Positions 33,125 to 47,000 of a DNA stretch of 64,000 nt are shown here, piece by piece. Under the pieces are notes generated by a model. That model was not told the DNA's origin. It worked only from the letters and a program-made list of their open reading frames with translations, and ran no database searches. This stretch comes from Chrysomallon squamiferum (lineage: Eukaryota; Mollusca; Gastropoda; Neomphalida; Peltospiridae), in the NCBI GenBank assembly GCA_012295275.1, contig CM022679.1:18848842-18912841 (forward strand). Reading direction: 5' to 3'. Both the position numbers and the translations under genes were made by a program. How positions within the stretch are numbered: the first letter of the stretch is position 1; each line of letters opens with the position of its first letter.

Positions 33125-35887
33125 TCAAAATGGCCGTGGAAATCTGCCACCCGGCCTATGAAAACGATCACCAGGCCCTAATCCTCTGAGTGATAACAAC
33201 GGTCTTGGACCAGGTCCACGTGGTCCTGGTCCCCCAGGCCCATGGAGACCTGGTCCACCAGGACCCCGAGGACCTGGACCTCCAGGCCCAAATCTAGGTC
33301 GACTCCACTGAACACCAGGAGGACCTCTGGGCCCACGAGGCCCTTCAAACTGAGGTCCTGGTCCCCTGGGCCTGAAAGGACGAGGGCCTCCAAAACCAAA
33401 TCCTTGTGATGGATCATCACCAGGATGCCGTGGTCCTCTTGGGGGACCACCAGGTAGGCCACGTGGTCCTAGTGGATGTGGATGTCTAGCTTGGAATGGC
33501 TGAGGTGGGAATCCTCCAGATATGCCTTTTATTGGCATGTGATGCTCCTCTGAATGTCTGTCAGTCTGAGTCATATCTGAACCGTCTGCTATCTCGTTTT
33601 TCACTGAAATATTCACAGGCTTATTTTCAGAGGATGGAAGATTTTTATCATTTTTTAATGGACTACTCTTGCTAGAGCTATCCATCTGCTTACTCTGATT
33701 GGAGCTTTGTTCACTAACTGATTCCTGTTTGACAGCTGCAGGTGGACCAGCTTCATTTTTATCTGCAGAAATATTATCTTCAGTTGGAGTGTCCCACTTA
33801 CTTTTTCTTCGCCTTGGTCTGTCTTCAGCAGTAGCTTCTGGCTTATCAGCTGACTGGGGTGCAGAAACCTTGGAATCTGGTTTTATTTTGTCTTGGATTT
33901 GCAAATTTGACAGTTGATTGTTGTGTCTGGACTGATCTGAATCTCGGGATCCCTCATTTCTATCAAACTCTGGACGATGACAATATACTGGCTTTTCAAC
34001 ATCAGTACCTCTATTACTTCGTCTGTCAATGTCAGACCGACCACCATATCTTTCCGATTCTGATCCACGATCACGTGAATATCGATCAGCATCACGACCA
34101 TATCTATCCGAACCTGCACTTCGACTTCTTCGGTCTGAATCAGAATCCGGACCTCTGAACCTTCGGTCTGAATCAGAGTCAGCACCCTGATTTCTTCCGT
34201 ATCTGGAATCTCCTCTTCCAGCAGATCTGTCTGTATCAGGCTCACGACTTCTACCATAGCGGTCAGTGTCAGATCGGATTTCTCTCCCAAATTTATCCGT
34301 TTCTTGACCACGGCCACTATCAAACTTTCTGGAACCTCCGCGCCTATCAAAACCAGAGTCTCTAATTTCACTGCTTCTATCATACTGAGAACTACCATGA
34401 CGATCACGATTACTTCTGACTCTGTCAAAGCGATCAGTTCCTCGACCAGCATCACGTCTGTCATTAAAGGCCTGGCCTCGTGGTTCACTGCGCATATCTG
34501 AATCTGATCCTTGATTACTTCCTATTCTATCATATCTATCCAAATCTCTACCATCACCTATCCTAGAAAAAATTTCTCGATTTGGTCCATCTTTCCTAGG
34601 ACTTCCTACTGCACCAAAATTACTTTGATCTATCAAATGTTCTTGGCCATAATCAAATGACTGAGGACCACCTCGCCTACCCGTAAGTGGAGGCTGATTG
34701 CCAAGACTAGGGTAAGTATCATCTAATCTTCCAGGTTGACGTGATACTGGACCTTCTGGTCTGGATTTCTCAGGATTGTCCTGCCATTGTTGCTGTGGTG
34801 GCCATTTATTTTGACCTTGAAGCCAGCTGTCATCTCGCTGACGCCAATTTCTCTGATCTTGACCTTGCTGCCAGCTATTTGTAGTCTGTCTAGAACCTTG
34901 TTGTTGTTTCCAGTTTCCATGCTCTTGATCTCGATTCCAATTTGTCTGGTCTTGATTATCCTGCCACTGTCGTTGGTCCTGTTCCCAAGTTCCAAAACCT
35001 TTTCTCTGATCAGATCTGAAAGGCTGATCTTTGTTCAAGTCACTGCGTTCTCGGGGTTGCCAAGTTCCTGGAACTCCACATGAGTCTGTATTCTGTGGCC
35101 AGCCTCCAAGAGCTTGCTCTGGTATATTTTCTGCATCCTGCCTTTGGTTTGGCTGCCAACTGCCCTTATCTGAACCTTGCTGCCACTCATCTTTTGATCT
35201 TATTTCAGATTGTCTTTGTTCTGAAGACCAGTTACTCTGTCCTTGTGGCCAATTCCTCTGATTAGGAGTTGGCTGTCCTGGTCTTGGATCAGCTGGTTTC
35301 TGTTGCCAGTTTCTCACCTCTTGGCTTTGTGCTGACCATCTTGAATCAGGATTGCTTTGGTTGTGCCAGTTTGGATTCAAGTCTTGGTTTTCTACACCTA
35401 GCTGAGGTGGAGGTGGTGGTGGTGGTGGCTGTGATATATTTGCCATGCTTAACCCAGTTGATGTGACTTGAGGGATAGTACCTGCCTGAGTAAGTCGAAC
35501 TGGACCTGGCTGAATACCAAATCCTGGCTGACCGATTTGTTGTGGAACATGTGCAACATAGTTCCTCTGACCAGGAGGCATAAGACTTTGTACCTGTCCT
35601 CCTCCAAACTGACCACGGTCCCATCTTGCCTCTTCTTTCAGTGGTGGTTTCCCAGCTTGACCATATGTTTGTGCTTGTTCATCTTCAGCATATTCTTGCT
35701 TAATGAAGTCCAGTGCACTACCAGAATCAGGTTTTGCTCTTTTAGCTGGAGGTTCAAAACTTTCATCATATGCTTTAGGATAATTCACATGGGAAAACAA
35801 GCGTTCCTGATGTGGTGAAGGTCCTTGGTTGGATAAGAATGTCTTTGGTGGCATAACCATAGGAGGCATTCCAGGACCACCTCCAAT
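33125..35887 (-). other. Low-complexity C-terminal exon of the hnRNP U-like protein
   Basis: One unspliced exon of 921 codons including the stop. In order, the left numbers falling as the protein proceeds: a basic stretch 'PPAKRAKPD' followed by the SUMO-type motif 'IKQE'; a run of eight prolines (about 35430); a Trp/Gln/Asn-rich stretch of about 205 residues with 18 tryptophans in spaced 'NW', 'SW' and 'QW' units (about 35370-34756); an Arg/Asp/Ser/Gly-rich stretch (about 34650-33930); the motif '[13 protein letters not shown]' (33814 leftward); two more SUMO-type motifs 'VKQE' and 'VKNE'; and a Gly/Pro/Arg tail with collagen-like Gly-Pro-Arg/Gly-Pro-Gly spacing (about 33525-33125). Large open frames on the other strand and in other frames are shadows of this biased sequence. 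Confidence 0.88.
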
Positions 35888-36630
35888 CTGAAAAATGCAA
35901 GAGAATATTTAGCTTGAGGATAAATATGAAGTCACAAAATGACATTGTACAGTTTAAATGTTGGTATAAAATTCAATTCTTAAAATGTTTTCTTACTAAT
36001 CTTTAAAATCATTTAATTGTTTTATTTGTAAATTTGTTATTTTACATAGCAAATTTAGTGCATACTACATTATAGACTTTACAAAAGATACTATTACCCA
36101 GTAATAGATTAAATTACATAATATTTTAAATTAATATATTGACATAAAATTTTGTTAATAAATAAAAAAAAAAATAGTTTATAACAGTGGTTACATTTTT
36201 CTATCATGACAAATTGTACAGTGCCAGGTACACTGTTTTATTGTATTGCAAATATTTGTTTCTGTTATTCTAAATTTCACAATATCATCTTGTTAAAAAT
36301 AAGAAAATACTGAGTATTTCCCATATTCTGAAATATGGTTTACATGCCAGTTATTATCAAATTAAAATGTTGACAAAAATAAAAACAAAAAGTTAATAAT
36401 TAATCCTTTCTTTGTGATAAGCTGATTTACCCGCACAATCTTAAAAAAAACAAAAAAAAAAAACATTCTTGTTATTCTGTTAGACACCCTTGCTACACAA
36501 GACTCTTAAACTTAAGTGAGATGCTTATTTTACCATTTAAAGGGTTAAAAGAACCATGTTGACAGTACATTAGGAAGTGCTTCTGAATCCATATACAAGT
36601 AAATTTAGATAAATGATATAATAGCTATTT

Positions 36631-36666
<36 letters not shown>

Positions 36667-38050
36667 CTTACTGGTGGTTGTTTTTCTGGAAGATGACAGC
36701 CAAGTTCTCTCTTGTTAAACTGTCTCGAGTTTTTCATCTGTCTGTATCTACAATAAAAATGATTTAATGATATCATAAATAGACAGACACTAAAATACCA
36801 CAATCAGTTTTATCAATAAATTACAGGAAAAACTTATATATTTTGATTATATTTAGAACATGGCAAATAAATAATAAACCATAAACCCTTAAAACAATAA
36901 AGGAACTGAAGTCTGGAGACACAGTTTGGAACAGAAACTAAACATCTGACTACATTCTAAGATAAAAATGTTTGCAGCAGAGAAAGCTATAATACGTTTT
37001 CTGAATGAAATCATTCTACTGTAATAAGCCAAACAAGGGATGACAATGATAATGGTGTTCAGATAAACTAAAATATATGCATAATAAATAAATAAAAAAT
37101 ATTGTTATTAATAATTAAACAAGTAACTTTAAAAGTTTAATATTAAAATTTATTTTTCACTTTAAAAAAAAAGAAGCATATTATCTAAATGACAACATGA
37201 CAGGTGGAAGAGTATTTTAAAGCTATCAAAAAGAAGATTGAACCAACACATCTACTGTAGTTTTTACAATGTCATCTATTAAGTTATTTCACACATTGTC
37301 TTATGTATGATGTTAATTACTAGAACTTTCTTTTTTTTCAATAATGGTAATTGATAAATAATATAATCGTTAATTTAAGGGGAAAGGCGGATGGCATTTC
37401 AATAAGTTAATACCAATTACAGAAGTAAATAAGATTTTTTTTGTACAAATACCAAGAAATATAATTATTTTTACTGTAGAATTATAAAGCTTCATTTGTT
37501 AGGCAGCAAAAACAGCAGTTAAAAACTATAGTAACTAAAAATAGCTAAAAATGAAGAATGTAACCATCATAGTTTGTTTAACAGGCCATGCTTTTAAGTC
37601 CATTCTTAAAAGACAAACACAAAAATTATATGCATTTCCTGATGACAGTAAAATGAACTTTATAGTGTACAGTTTAAACTGAGGTAAGGAGTCTTAATTA
37701 AATATCAAAAATTAATTTATGGATCATTAATTATACTTTTTTCAAAATACTGTATTATTAATAAATTCATCTGCAAAAGTATGTTTTAAACATATAATTA
37801 CTAAATACGATCATTCACTTTGAACTGAAACAGGTCTTAGAAATTTTACCTGTGTTTCAAAAACCTATTTAAATTATTAAGTATCATTAAATTGCACTTA
37901 ATTCTAATTTTTTAAAGTAAAAAAAAAAAAAACAATAATAAAATAAAATAAAAATAAATAAATAACAATAAAAAATTTACTGGCAGATTAGTTATTTGCT
38001 TTCCATTGTTGGAACATCAAGTTAGGTTTGTCGGTAACAAATAAAATCAA

Positions 38051-38103
<53 letters not shown>

Positions 38104-40996
38104 CAACAACAAAATATTAAAAACAATTGTGTTAATAATGAGAAATGGTAATAAAAAAGAAGAGAATTTTGTAATATAAAATGTTATATATATATTTATA
38201 TATATATATGGTAATCTGTATGTATGTACGTATCTGTATGTATACATATACATACACACACATAATAGTGGCTGAAGTGGGAGAATATCAGTTATTTAAC
38301 ATATGGAATAAATAACAATTTAATTTTTCCATATGTTTCAATCCAATTATCAAAAAAAAAAAAAAAAAAAAGTTTATATATAAATATAATTGTCAGTAAT
38401 AATAATAATGATTAAAACAATATAGTAATAATAGAATTAACAGTAATAAAGGGTTGATCACTAATGATGATGATGATGAATTTGTTTTTATTTTTTAATT
38501 TTTTTAAACTGTAGCTAATGATATTGGGACTAGATTTAATATTACAGCTTTTGTGTGACTGAAAATCAACCTGAAAATTGTAACTCAGAACATTATAAAC
38601 TGTTATGAAACCTGTCTATTGTTATCTATATGAAATTTAAAAATGGAAATGAAAGAAAAAGAAACGCATGCATAATATGTAACAAAAAAGAAATTGTGCA
38701 AATTCCTGAATAAACCGATTTAGAATGCTACCAACAGATACCACATTTTAACTAAAAAACTAAAAATAAACACTCCACTGGACATTTATCAGCTATTTAT
38801 TATATGAGACTAAACAAATGTTGACTAATGAAAAAAAATTGAAAATAAAAACATAATAAAACATTTACAAATCTGAAAGAGAATCCAGATTTGATTTTTT
38901 TCTAATCTGTTTTTATCAGTGCCTTACTTAATTTGATGAATAATGATCTGACATTTAGTTAAATTTTGAGGACACCATAAGATATTCAAAGAAAATAATT
39001 ATTCTTTGAAGATGCAAGGATCCTAACTTTTATTTTAAATTATATGATTTTAAACGACTTAAAATACAATATAAAAATAAAAGTACTTTACATTCTGGGA
39101 CTTGTTATTAATCTATCTGGGATTTTATTTACAGAAAAAAAAAAAGCAGCTATGCAGACATCGAACAAAGACACTGAAACAAATATTTATACATATACAT
39201 ATAGTGATTGAAAATAATATAGTGCAAGTAAAACATACTTACCTTTTAAGAAAATTCAAGAAATATAACTTCATACTCAAACTGCTAGGCTTCGTATACT
39301 TTAAATAGTTTAAATGTTTAAACCTTAAACCTATGGCATGGATACACATTTTTCTGAACGTTTTTTCTTTTTACTTGCTTTACTTTTGTGGAATATTATT
39401 AGCAGTAAAAATAGTATTCCATTTATTTACTTCCATCTGATGTTTTTAAACAGATTTTTAATTTATAAATTTCAAAAACAAGTTTAACAGTAAAAAAATT
39501 TTTAATCTTTGTAAATTAATACAATTTTTATAAAAGAAATAATTTAACAATTATTTAAATTTAGAAATTTAGTTTTAATGAACTGTAAACAATTGTAAAA
39601 AAAAGCAATTACGAAACAGGTTGCTTTGCAAATACATGTTTAAATTATAACTTAAATTCCTTTAATTCCTACGTGTGAAAATTTTAATATTCATATTTTT
39701 AACAATTTAATTCTTCTCTAAATTAAATCTTGATTTTTTATTGTTTTAACTGTTATTATCTGTTTATTTGTTTATTAATTTAATTTGTTTTCCTGTTTCT
39801 CTCTTGTAAATGTATTTGGCAAAAAGTGAACATGACAACGTACTGTTCTACCAGAGGCGCACATTCATGTCTGGGCAGCTCTATGTAGTCTATCCTGTCA
39901 AACAGTGGGTCTCCTTCATCAGGCAGAACATAATTAGCTTTCATCTCAATCACAGCTTCTTCAGGAACGAATTTGCCTAACAAAAGCAGATTTCATAAAG
40001 CTCTATATATGAATTTCTTTTCTTTTTCTTTTTGTTATTTTTTCTTTTTCTTATGTTCAAAACAAAACAAAATAATAAAATACAAAATACTAAAAATATT
40101 TTCATTTGTAAGGATGAATCCTTCTTTTGATGTGATAATGTAGAAGTCCACCAATGCAGTTTCAAACCTGTCAATATATGTATATAAATAATATGGCTGC
40201 TTTAATGGGCACACACAATCAAAGCCTGTAACTGATCTCTGTGAAATTAAAACCAAGAGTAAAATTGCTTTTTAAGTCTGGTATTTTTATATTGTTGAAA
40301 ACAATCTGAGGAGCATATATATATATATATATATTACTAATAAAATAAATATAATTGTTTAGCTAAATAAAATAAAATAAAATAAAATAATATGTTCTCT
40401 GGCATTATTTTAATCCTTTTGGTGTAATACCAAAAGAATATAACTACAAAAATTGACAGTTTATATTAAATATATTTAAATATGTAAAAATAAAGACTTC
40501 ATTCCAGTGACTAATTTGTTTCTCTCACTTCATAAATACATTTGATATTCAATAATCTTCTTAGAATATTTAAAATATTAATCAATTAATGTTGTTTTTG
40601 TTTTTTATTGAAACATTTAAAATATTCACAATGTAAGTACTTATTATCTTATACTGATCAGTATCTATAATGTCAATTAAGTAACATATTAGCTGAAAGA
40701 GAAATGGTATATCCAATTTCAGATGGATGGAGGTGGATTGGAAGTTATAGGTAATTGGACATTGCATCCATATACTTTGCACCATTCTTTTATTGCAACA
40801 TAAAAAAAAAAATAAAAAAAAATATATAAATAAGTCAGATTATTCCTGAAAATAAGAAAAATAATGGAAACATATTGTCAGATAACATAACAACATTTAA
40901 AAATATATATATAAATTGTAATATGGAACACAAGAACAAATTATACCTCCCACAAACGGTAGTAAAAGTTACAATGATATATTAAAAATGAAATAG

Positions 40997-41060
<64 letters not shown>

Positions 41061-44000
41061 CATGCACAAATGCACAAACACTTTTAAAATGAATTCTGTA
41101 ATGTTTTGGGCTGGGTCAAATTGTTGCTTTTAAAATTTATTTTCTAGGTACTGGTATCAAAAATCAAATTAAATGAATTAAGTGGTTTACTCTTCAGAGA
41201 GAAAAAGAAATATAAATAACTGAATTTTAAAAAATATATAATAATAAGTATGTTAAATTAAAGTAAATAAAAAAGTAATATTCCCTTCATCCAAACTAAT
41301 CAAAACAACGTATAAAAAAAAAGAAATAAATAAAAATATATATAATTATAATAAAAAAGAAAAAATTAAGAAAAAAAGAAAATGAAATACAAAATACAAG
41401 ACAAAAATACATGTGACATATAAAGCCAGCAAAAGTAGATTTTGTGTACTGTAATAAATGCTGTTCTTACAGAAGATACATCTAAATATGGAGCATAAAA
41501 AAAAAGAAATAATAATAATAATAAAATTATAATAATAAATAAATTTTGAAATCAAATTTCTGAAATATCTGAATTTATGATACAATGAAATTATTATTCT
41601 GTATGCATGCTTCTGAATAAAATACCAATTTCATGGTAAATTATTCACAAATCCAAATACTTATACAAACTTTAATTTGATTAAATTCCACTGCTTTTTA
41701 CATTTAAACTAATTAATGCTTAATGAATCTGAATTTAGTCATTTTAAATTTGACTGAAAGTACAAATTGTAAACAATTTTATTTTATTTTATTCCCCTAA
41801 AAGAATTATTAAACGTTGGATTATTTAATGCTGACTTAGTATTTTTGTATAAAGATGACTCATATTTGTAATGTGCTTGCAAGGCATATTAGCAAATCCT
41901 TTAAATAATTGTATTAATATGAAGATATGCTGATCAAAAGAAAAATTGTACAAGTTCTGTAGATTTTTAAGCTGAATATTTTTCTTTGATATATATATAG
42001 TAGCTTTTTAAAAAGATGAAATGATGTTTTATTACTATGCTCATAAAAAGAGAACTTTTAGGTCAGAAAAAAAAATGTAGAAAGAAATTACTGTTCTTGT
42101 CCTCGTGGAAACTGTTAGCTTGTTCCAAGTGGTCAGTTTTTAGTATCATGTAATTGTATGTTAATTCTTTTGTACACTTAATCCAAGATTCTAACTATGA
42201 CTGCCAATCTTTTGTGCAAAATGGATTTTGAAAGGAAAAATTCCAAGACAAATTTAAATACATTCTACTGATAACTGGGGGAATTTAATTTTTTTATGAT
42301 CCAGCTTTGGTTCTTACCAGTTTTCATAAATACTGGAGAGAGAAATAAAACTAAAAATGAAAACAAAACAACAAAATCAAAGAAAACACCCCCAACAATA
42401 TTAAACATGCAAATAATAACAAACTTAAATGCAAACTGCATAAATGCTACATGAATATTTTTCATAAATTAATTTCATGCAAATGAGAAAATAACTAATT
42501 ATGAATTGCTGCAAATATTAGTCTAATGTTTTATCCAGTGTTGTGTATGTCCAGAATACTGTTAGCTCAGACATACCAGTTAGGATATCTGGGTGGCAGA
42601 CCTGTTTCTACAATATAAATTTGTGTAAACTTGCTGGGTTTAAAACTGAAAACAAAAGGTCATGTTAAACAGTTACAACCTTTCAGTTTGTTTTACTATA
42701 TAATTATACACATACACATGTATATCTTTTTAAAAATTAAGACATCAAACACCTGTTGCCAAACTAAAATATTTTAAATGGGTTTTGATAGTGACTATTT
42801 ACTAAGTTGTGGTTTGATGTTTTTTAAGTTATTTGATTAACTACCATGTATATTTAAATAATAATCTAATAATGTTAAATATAAACAAAATAATAATAAT
42901 ACATAATAATGATGAGGTTTGATGCATTTTTTCTTCTTGACAATATAAGATTTTTTAAAAAAGTCTTATTATTATATTAAATTTAAAACTTTTACATTAA
43001 AGGCTACCAAACTGCAACCAAAATTATGTTTTCTACAAGTTTGTTTTATTCTTTTAATTAATTCTTAATTTCATTTTATATTTACCCTGAAAGAAAGACA
43101 TTAGAAAAGCAGGGATATAAAAGCTCATACCATCCTTGATGGCTGAAAACTAAAACAGATATTTTTAAAAGAAAATCACATTTCAAACATCATAAGTAAT
43201 TGGTTTCTGAAATATGACATTTCATAATACAAGGTGACTAAATGAAAAGCTCATGTAGATAAAAACAAACACTTACACGTGGTAAGATCTTGAAAATATA
43301 ATTAATGATTTATTTTTGGACTATTTAAGTGAAATAATTACAATGAATACTTCATTTAACTGATCAAATGAAATGAAAACAAAATCTTGTTTTAATTTAT
43401 AAACTTGTATTTAAATGATAAATTAATGTTAATATTTAAACATAAGTAACATAAAAGTGCTATGATGTGGATGTATTAAACAGAATCAAGTAAAACTAAA
43501 TAAAAAGATATTCCTGTTTTTTTCTCTTTTCATGAAATATTATCTCAGTTATCTCTCAAGGTTATGTGTCACTGAAGATATAGTCAAGAAAATAATTTTC
43601 TAAATTCTGTCATTTAAGAGGGCACAGAGAAAATTAAATTAGTGTTTAATGTTACTAATTTTTTCAACTTTAAACAGCACATGTAAATAAAGGAAATGAA
43701 ATAAAATACTTGTTATTTATAACCTATAAGCTGTTAATTAGATTGTGACATTATCTTCATATTTGTCTCATCTGATTCAAATACACTTCTAAAACCTGAT
43801 AGTTTGTTTCACATTAAATCTACTTTTGTGAAGGTTCTTGTTTTACAAAGATAAAGTAAAAGATATGGATAATATAGAATTTTTTTTCATTCAAACATAT
43901 TAACCAAACCTGAAATATAGAATAAAATGCATGGAAATTTATAAATCTCTGATTTTCCCTTTGTCTTTTAGTTAATGATTAATGAAAATATCATCTTGAT

Positions 44001-47000
44001 GTGAAAGAAAATAGAAATAGTTACCATCTTCATGAGTTCTCTTCCAGGAACGCCTTTCAAGTTCTGCATCATCTGGTTGTATGACAGCACCAATTCGGAA
44101 AAAGCCATTGAAATTTTTCATCTTTCGAACACGTGCTGATGGATATACATTTGTCTGATCTAGAATGTAGTTACGTTTCTTTTTGCTGGCTGAGAAAAAA
44201 TGAAATAAAACATTAATATATAAAAAGGAATTTGTCAGTAAAACAAGAATTTTCAAGTGCCAAATAAAGGCAATATAAAGAGAAATTTTTAAAAATATGT
44301 TTAGTACTATAGAATGTTTCATTAATATAGCTATATTATAGATTAAAAATAAAAAAGGATTTTCTTTCTGTGTTTAAAAGATTCTTTGCTGCTAAAGGAA
44401 AAATGATGCAGCTATGAACCAGAACGTGACCTCTAGTTGCCAGTAACAGGGAATTAATAAATTTTTCCAACAGCTATTTTTATTTACTAAAAGAGAACAA
44501 TGTTACATTAGAAAATATATTTTCACCTATGACAAATAACTTGTTTAAACATTTGGTTGCTTTGTCAATGAGGTTTTCCCATCTGCCATGGTAGTTGCGT
44601 TTTCGTGGAAGTCCCATAACTCTCATTTTGTCTATCAAAGTGTCAGAGCCAATGATATTGTATCGCTTTTCAGGATGATTTTTCTGCATGTTCAAGGCCC
44701 AAGTTGTTTTACCTGAACCAGGCAGACCTATAATCATTATCATCTGGGAGAAGAAAATAAAGAAAGCATTAAAAATTATCTGCATTACAGATATCAATCC
44801 ATCTTATGGAGTTTATAAAATATTATCAGATAAATGAAGGGTCGATCAAGAAAATGTTTTGAACAGTCACACACATTTTGTGGGACTAACAATCAACTGA
44901 ACTATTTTTGTATTTCAGGCTCACTTGGTTTTTGCTTCTTTTTTTTTTATCCATCACAGATTATTTTCTGTATGACAGTTTTAACTGTGGATATAAATAC
45001 AAAAGATAAAAACTGGACTGTACTTATTCACTGATCAATAATTATATATAAAAATCTTTACTTCACATTCAGAAAACTGGGCTGGTGACAGCTGTCCCCG
45101 TATTCGCTCAGTGGGTAGAATTTGTCCAATGTATTTAAAATCTCCTTCTGGAAGAAACCAAGGCTCTTCTTGGCCAAAGTTAACTTTGAACCTATAAAAA
45201 TATACTATTTTTAATTAGTAATATTGATAGAATTGTTGAATAAAATATGATCACAATTCTTTTTAAACAAATAAAACTTATTTTCTTTTTCTATATCCCT
45301 TTGCAGAGCTCGAAACTTGTCTGAAATGTATGGTGGCCCAAGAAATATATTTAGGCCACTAAATTTTAATTTTGAAAACTTCAGTGTCCCAATTTCTTTT
45401 TGGTAGCCCAAACAAAAAATATTCATATTTCGGTTTTTAAGTGAAGGAAAATGTGTAGTTGATCACATAACTTTTGAAGTAAGATTAGTCATTTCGATAG
45501 GCTTCAAATTAATCAATCAATCAAACAAATTACTTCAAAGAGAAAACCCCCAGATATCAAGACACCTAGGCAGACCAAAGAAGCTAAGATGGCATTTAGC
45601 GAGACTCGTGGTTTTGTTTATCAGGACTACAGTTAACCACATGCAAATCAGAATATTTTACAGATAATTAAAAAAGTAAAAAATAGATAAATCACATAAA
45701 ATAGTGATAGTAATAAAAGTAAATAATAACAGCATGCAAAAACAAACCTGCAGTTCTTTGTAAGGATATGAGGAAAGAGAGCCATGTCTTTATTTCCTAC
45801 TGGGTAACCCTGAATTTGAGTTGCTATCCCCATTGACTTTCCATTCTTCATGTAAGAAATAGTAGCTGGCCTTGAATCCAAATCCAGCATGGCCCCAATG
45901 ACATCATTTATGCCAAACCTCTGGCCATAGTTTATAAATTTGTTATTAGATGAGAATTTGCCTGTCCCTCCATAGCCATAAGACCAAGGTTCCTCTCCTA
46001 TAAACAAAAAATACTTTGTTTATTCATTCAGAGAAATATATAAAACAAAAGTGCTTTATTAAATATATATTATATGTGTTTTAAAAAGTGTTATCTCTAT
46101 GGACAGAAAGATGTTTAAAAATTATAAACATGTTAACACAGACAAATAATAATGAAGTAAATCCTAATTTTACCTGTAACAAAATGAAACAATGAATTTA
46201 AATAATCTTGCTACCAAATTATATATTTACGTTTTTAATCTTTAACAAGATTGGTAAAAATGTTAGAATCGAAATTAACTTCTGTTTATGTTAAAATATA
46301 TCAAGAATTTTTTAATCTGTTTTATCTCCTGAACGTTTTATCATAAGTAACATGAACATGGGACAATTAAAGAAGAATCCATTAAAAAATGTATTCTAGA
46401 ATGAAAAGATAAAATTCAGTACAAACCCAGCTGAAATGACGAGCTGTCAATAGACCAGCCAACTCGTAGGATATGTGGGTTTTCTTCATTGTGGTCAGTG
46501 CCAAAGTCTGTGGGGAGATGTTCAGTAACACGTACTTCATAAAATATCTGTAAATAAAACAGAATTAATAAATTGTAGATTTTAGAAACAAAACAATAAA
46601 AAGATTAATCAAACAGAACGAAAAATAAAGATACTACCTTTTGAAACTTGAGAAACAGCAACAGATATTAGACAGCAGTGAAAATACATTTTCTCTCGAC
46701 CTCTCAATTTAACACATGCAAAGATACCCTATCAAAGGATACGTAATGTAGTAAAAATGTTTAAAGTCAAGTTTCTAAAATTGTCAAAGCTGTGGTTCTT
46801 ACAAGCTTGTTGATCCATTAAACAAGTCATTATACATTTCAGAATTTATAAACAGTGGGGAGAAAAGACTACCGTGAAGTAAATAAAAGCCTAAATTTAA
46901 AGAATTAAAAACCAAACTCATGATATGTTTGTAAAAATGTTTAAAACGACAAAGGTAAAAGGTGTATTTCTTACCTTTCCTCTGCAAGCCCCATAGGTGC

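Noticed and set aside
33883-34488. 201-residue open frame on the minus strand and several plus-strand frames inside 33.1-35.9 kb
   Set aside because: They overlap the 921-codon hnRNP U-like exon and reflect its biased codon composition; none has family resemblance or splice context.
40035-40256. Open frame just upstream of the 39976-39844 exon
   Set aside because: Hydrophobic AT-driven frame; the exon joins cleanly in phase to 44189-44025 without it.
45211-45426. Minus-strand frame with '[12 protein letters not shown]' in an hnRNP U-like intron
   Set aside because: The string looks protein-like and more GC-rich than its surroundings, but it has no start, no splice partner and no family I can name; possibly an old repeat.
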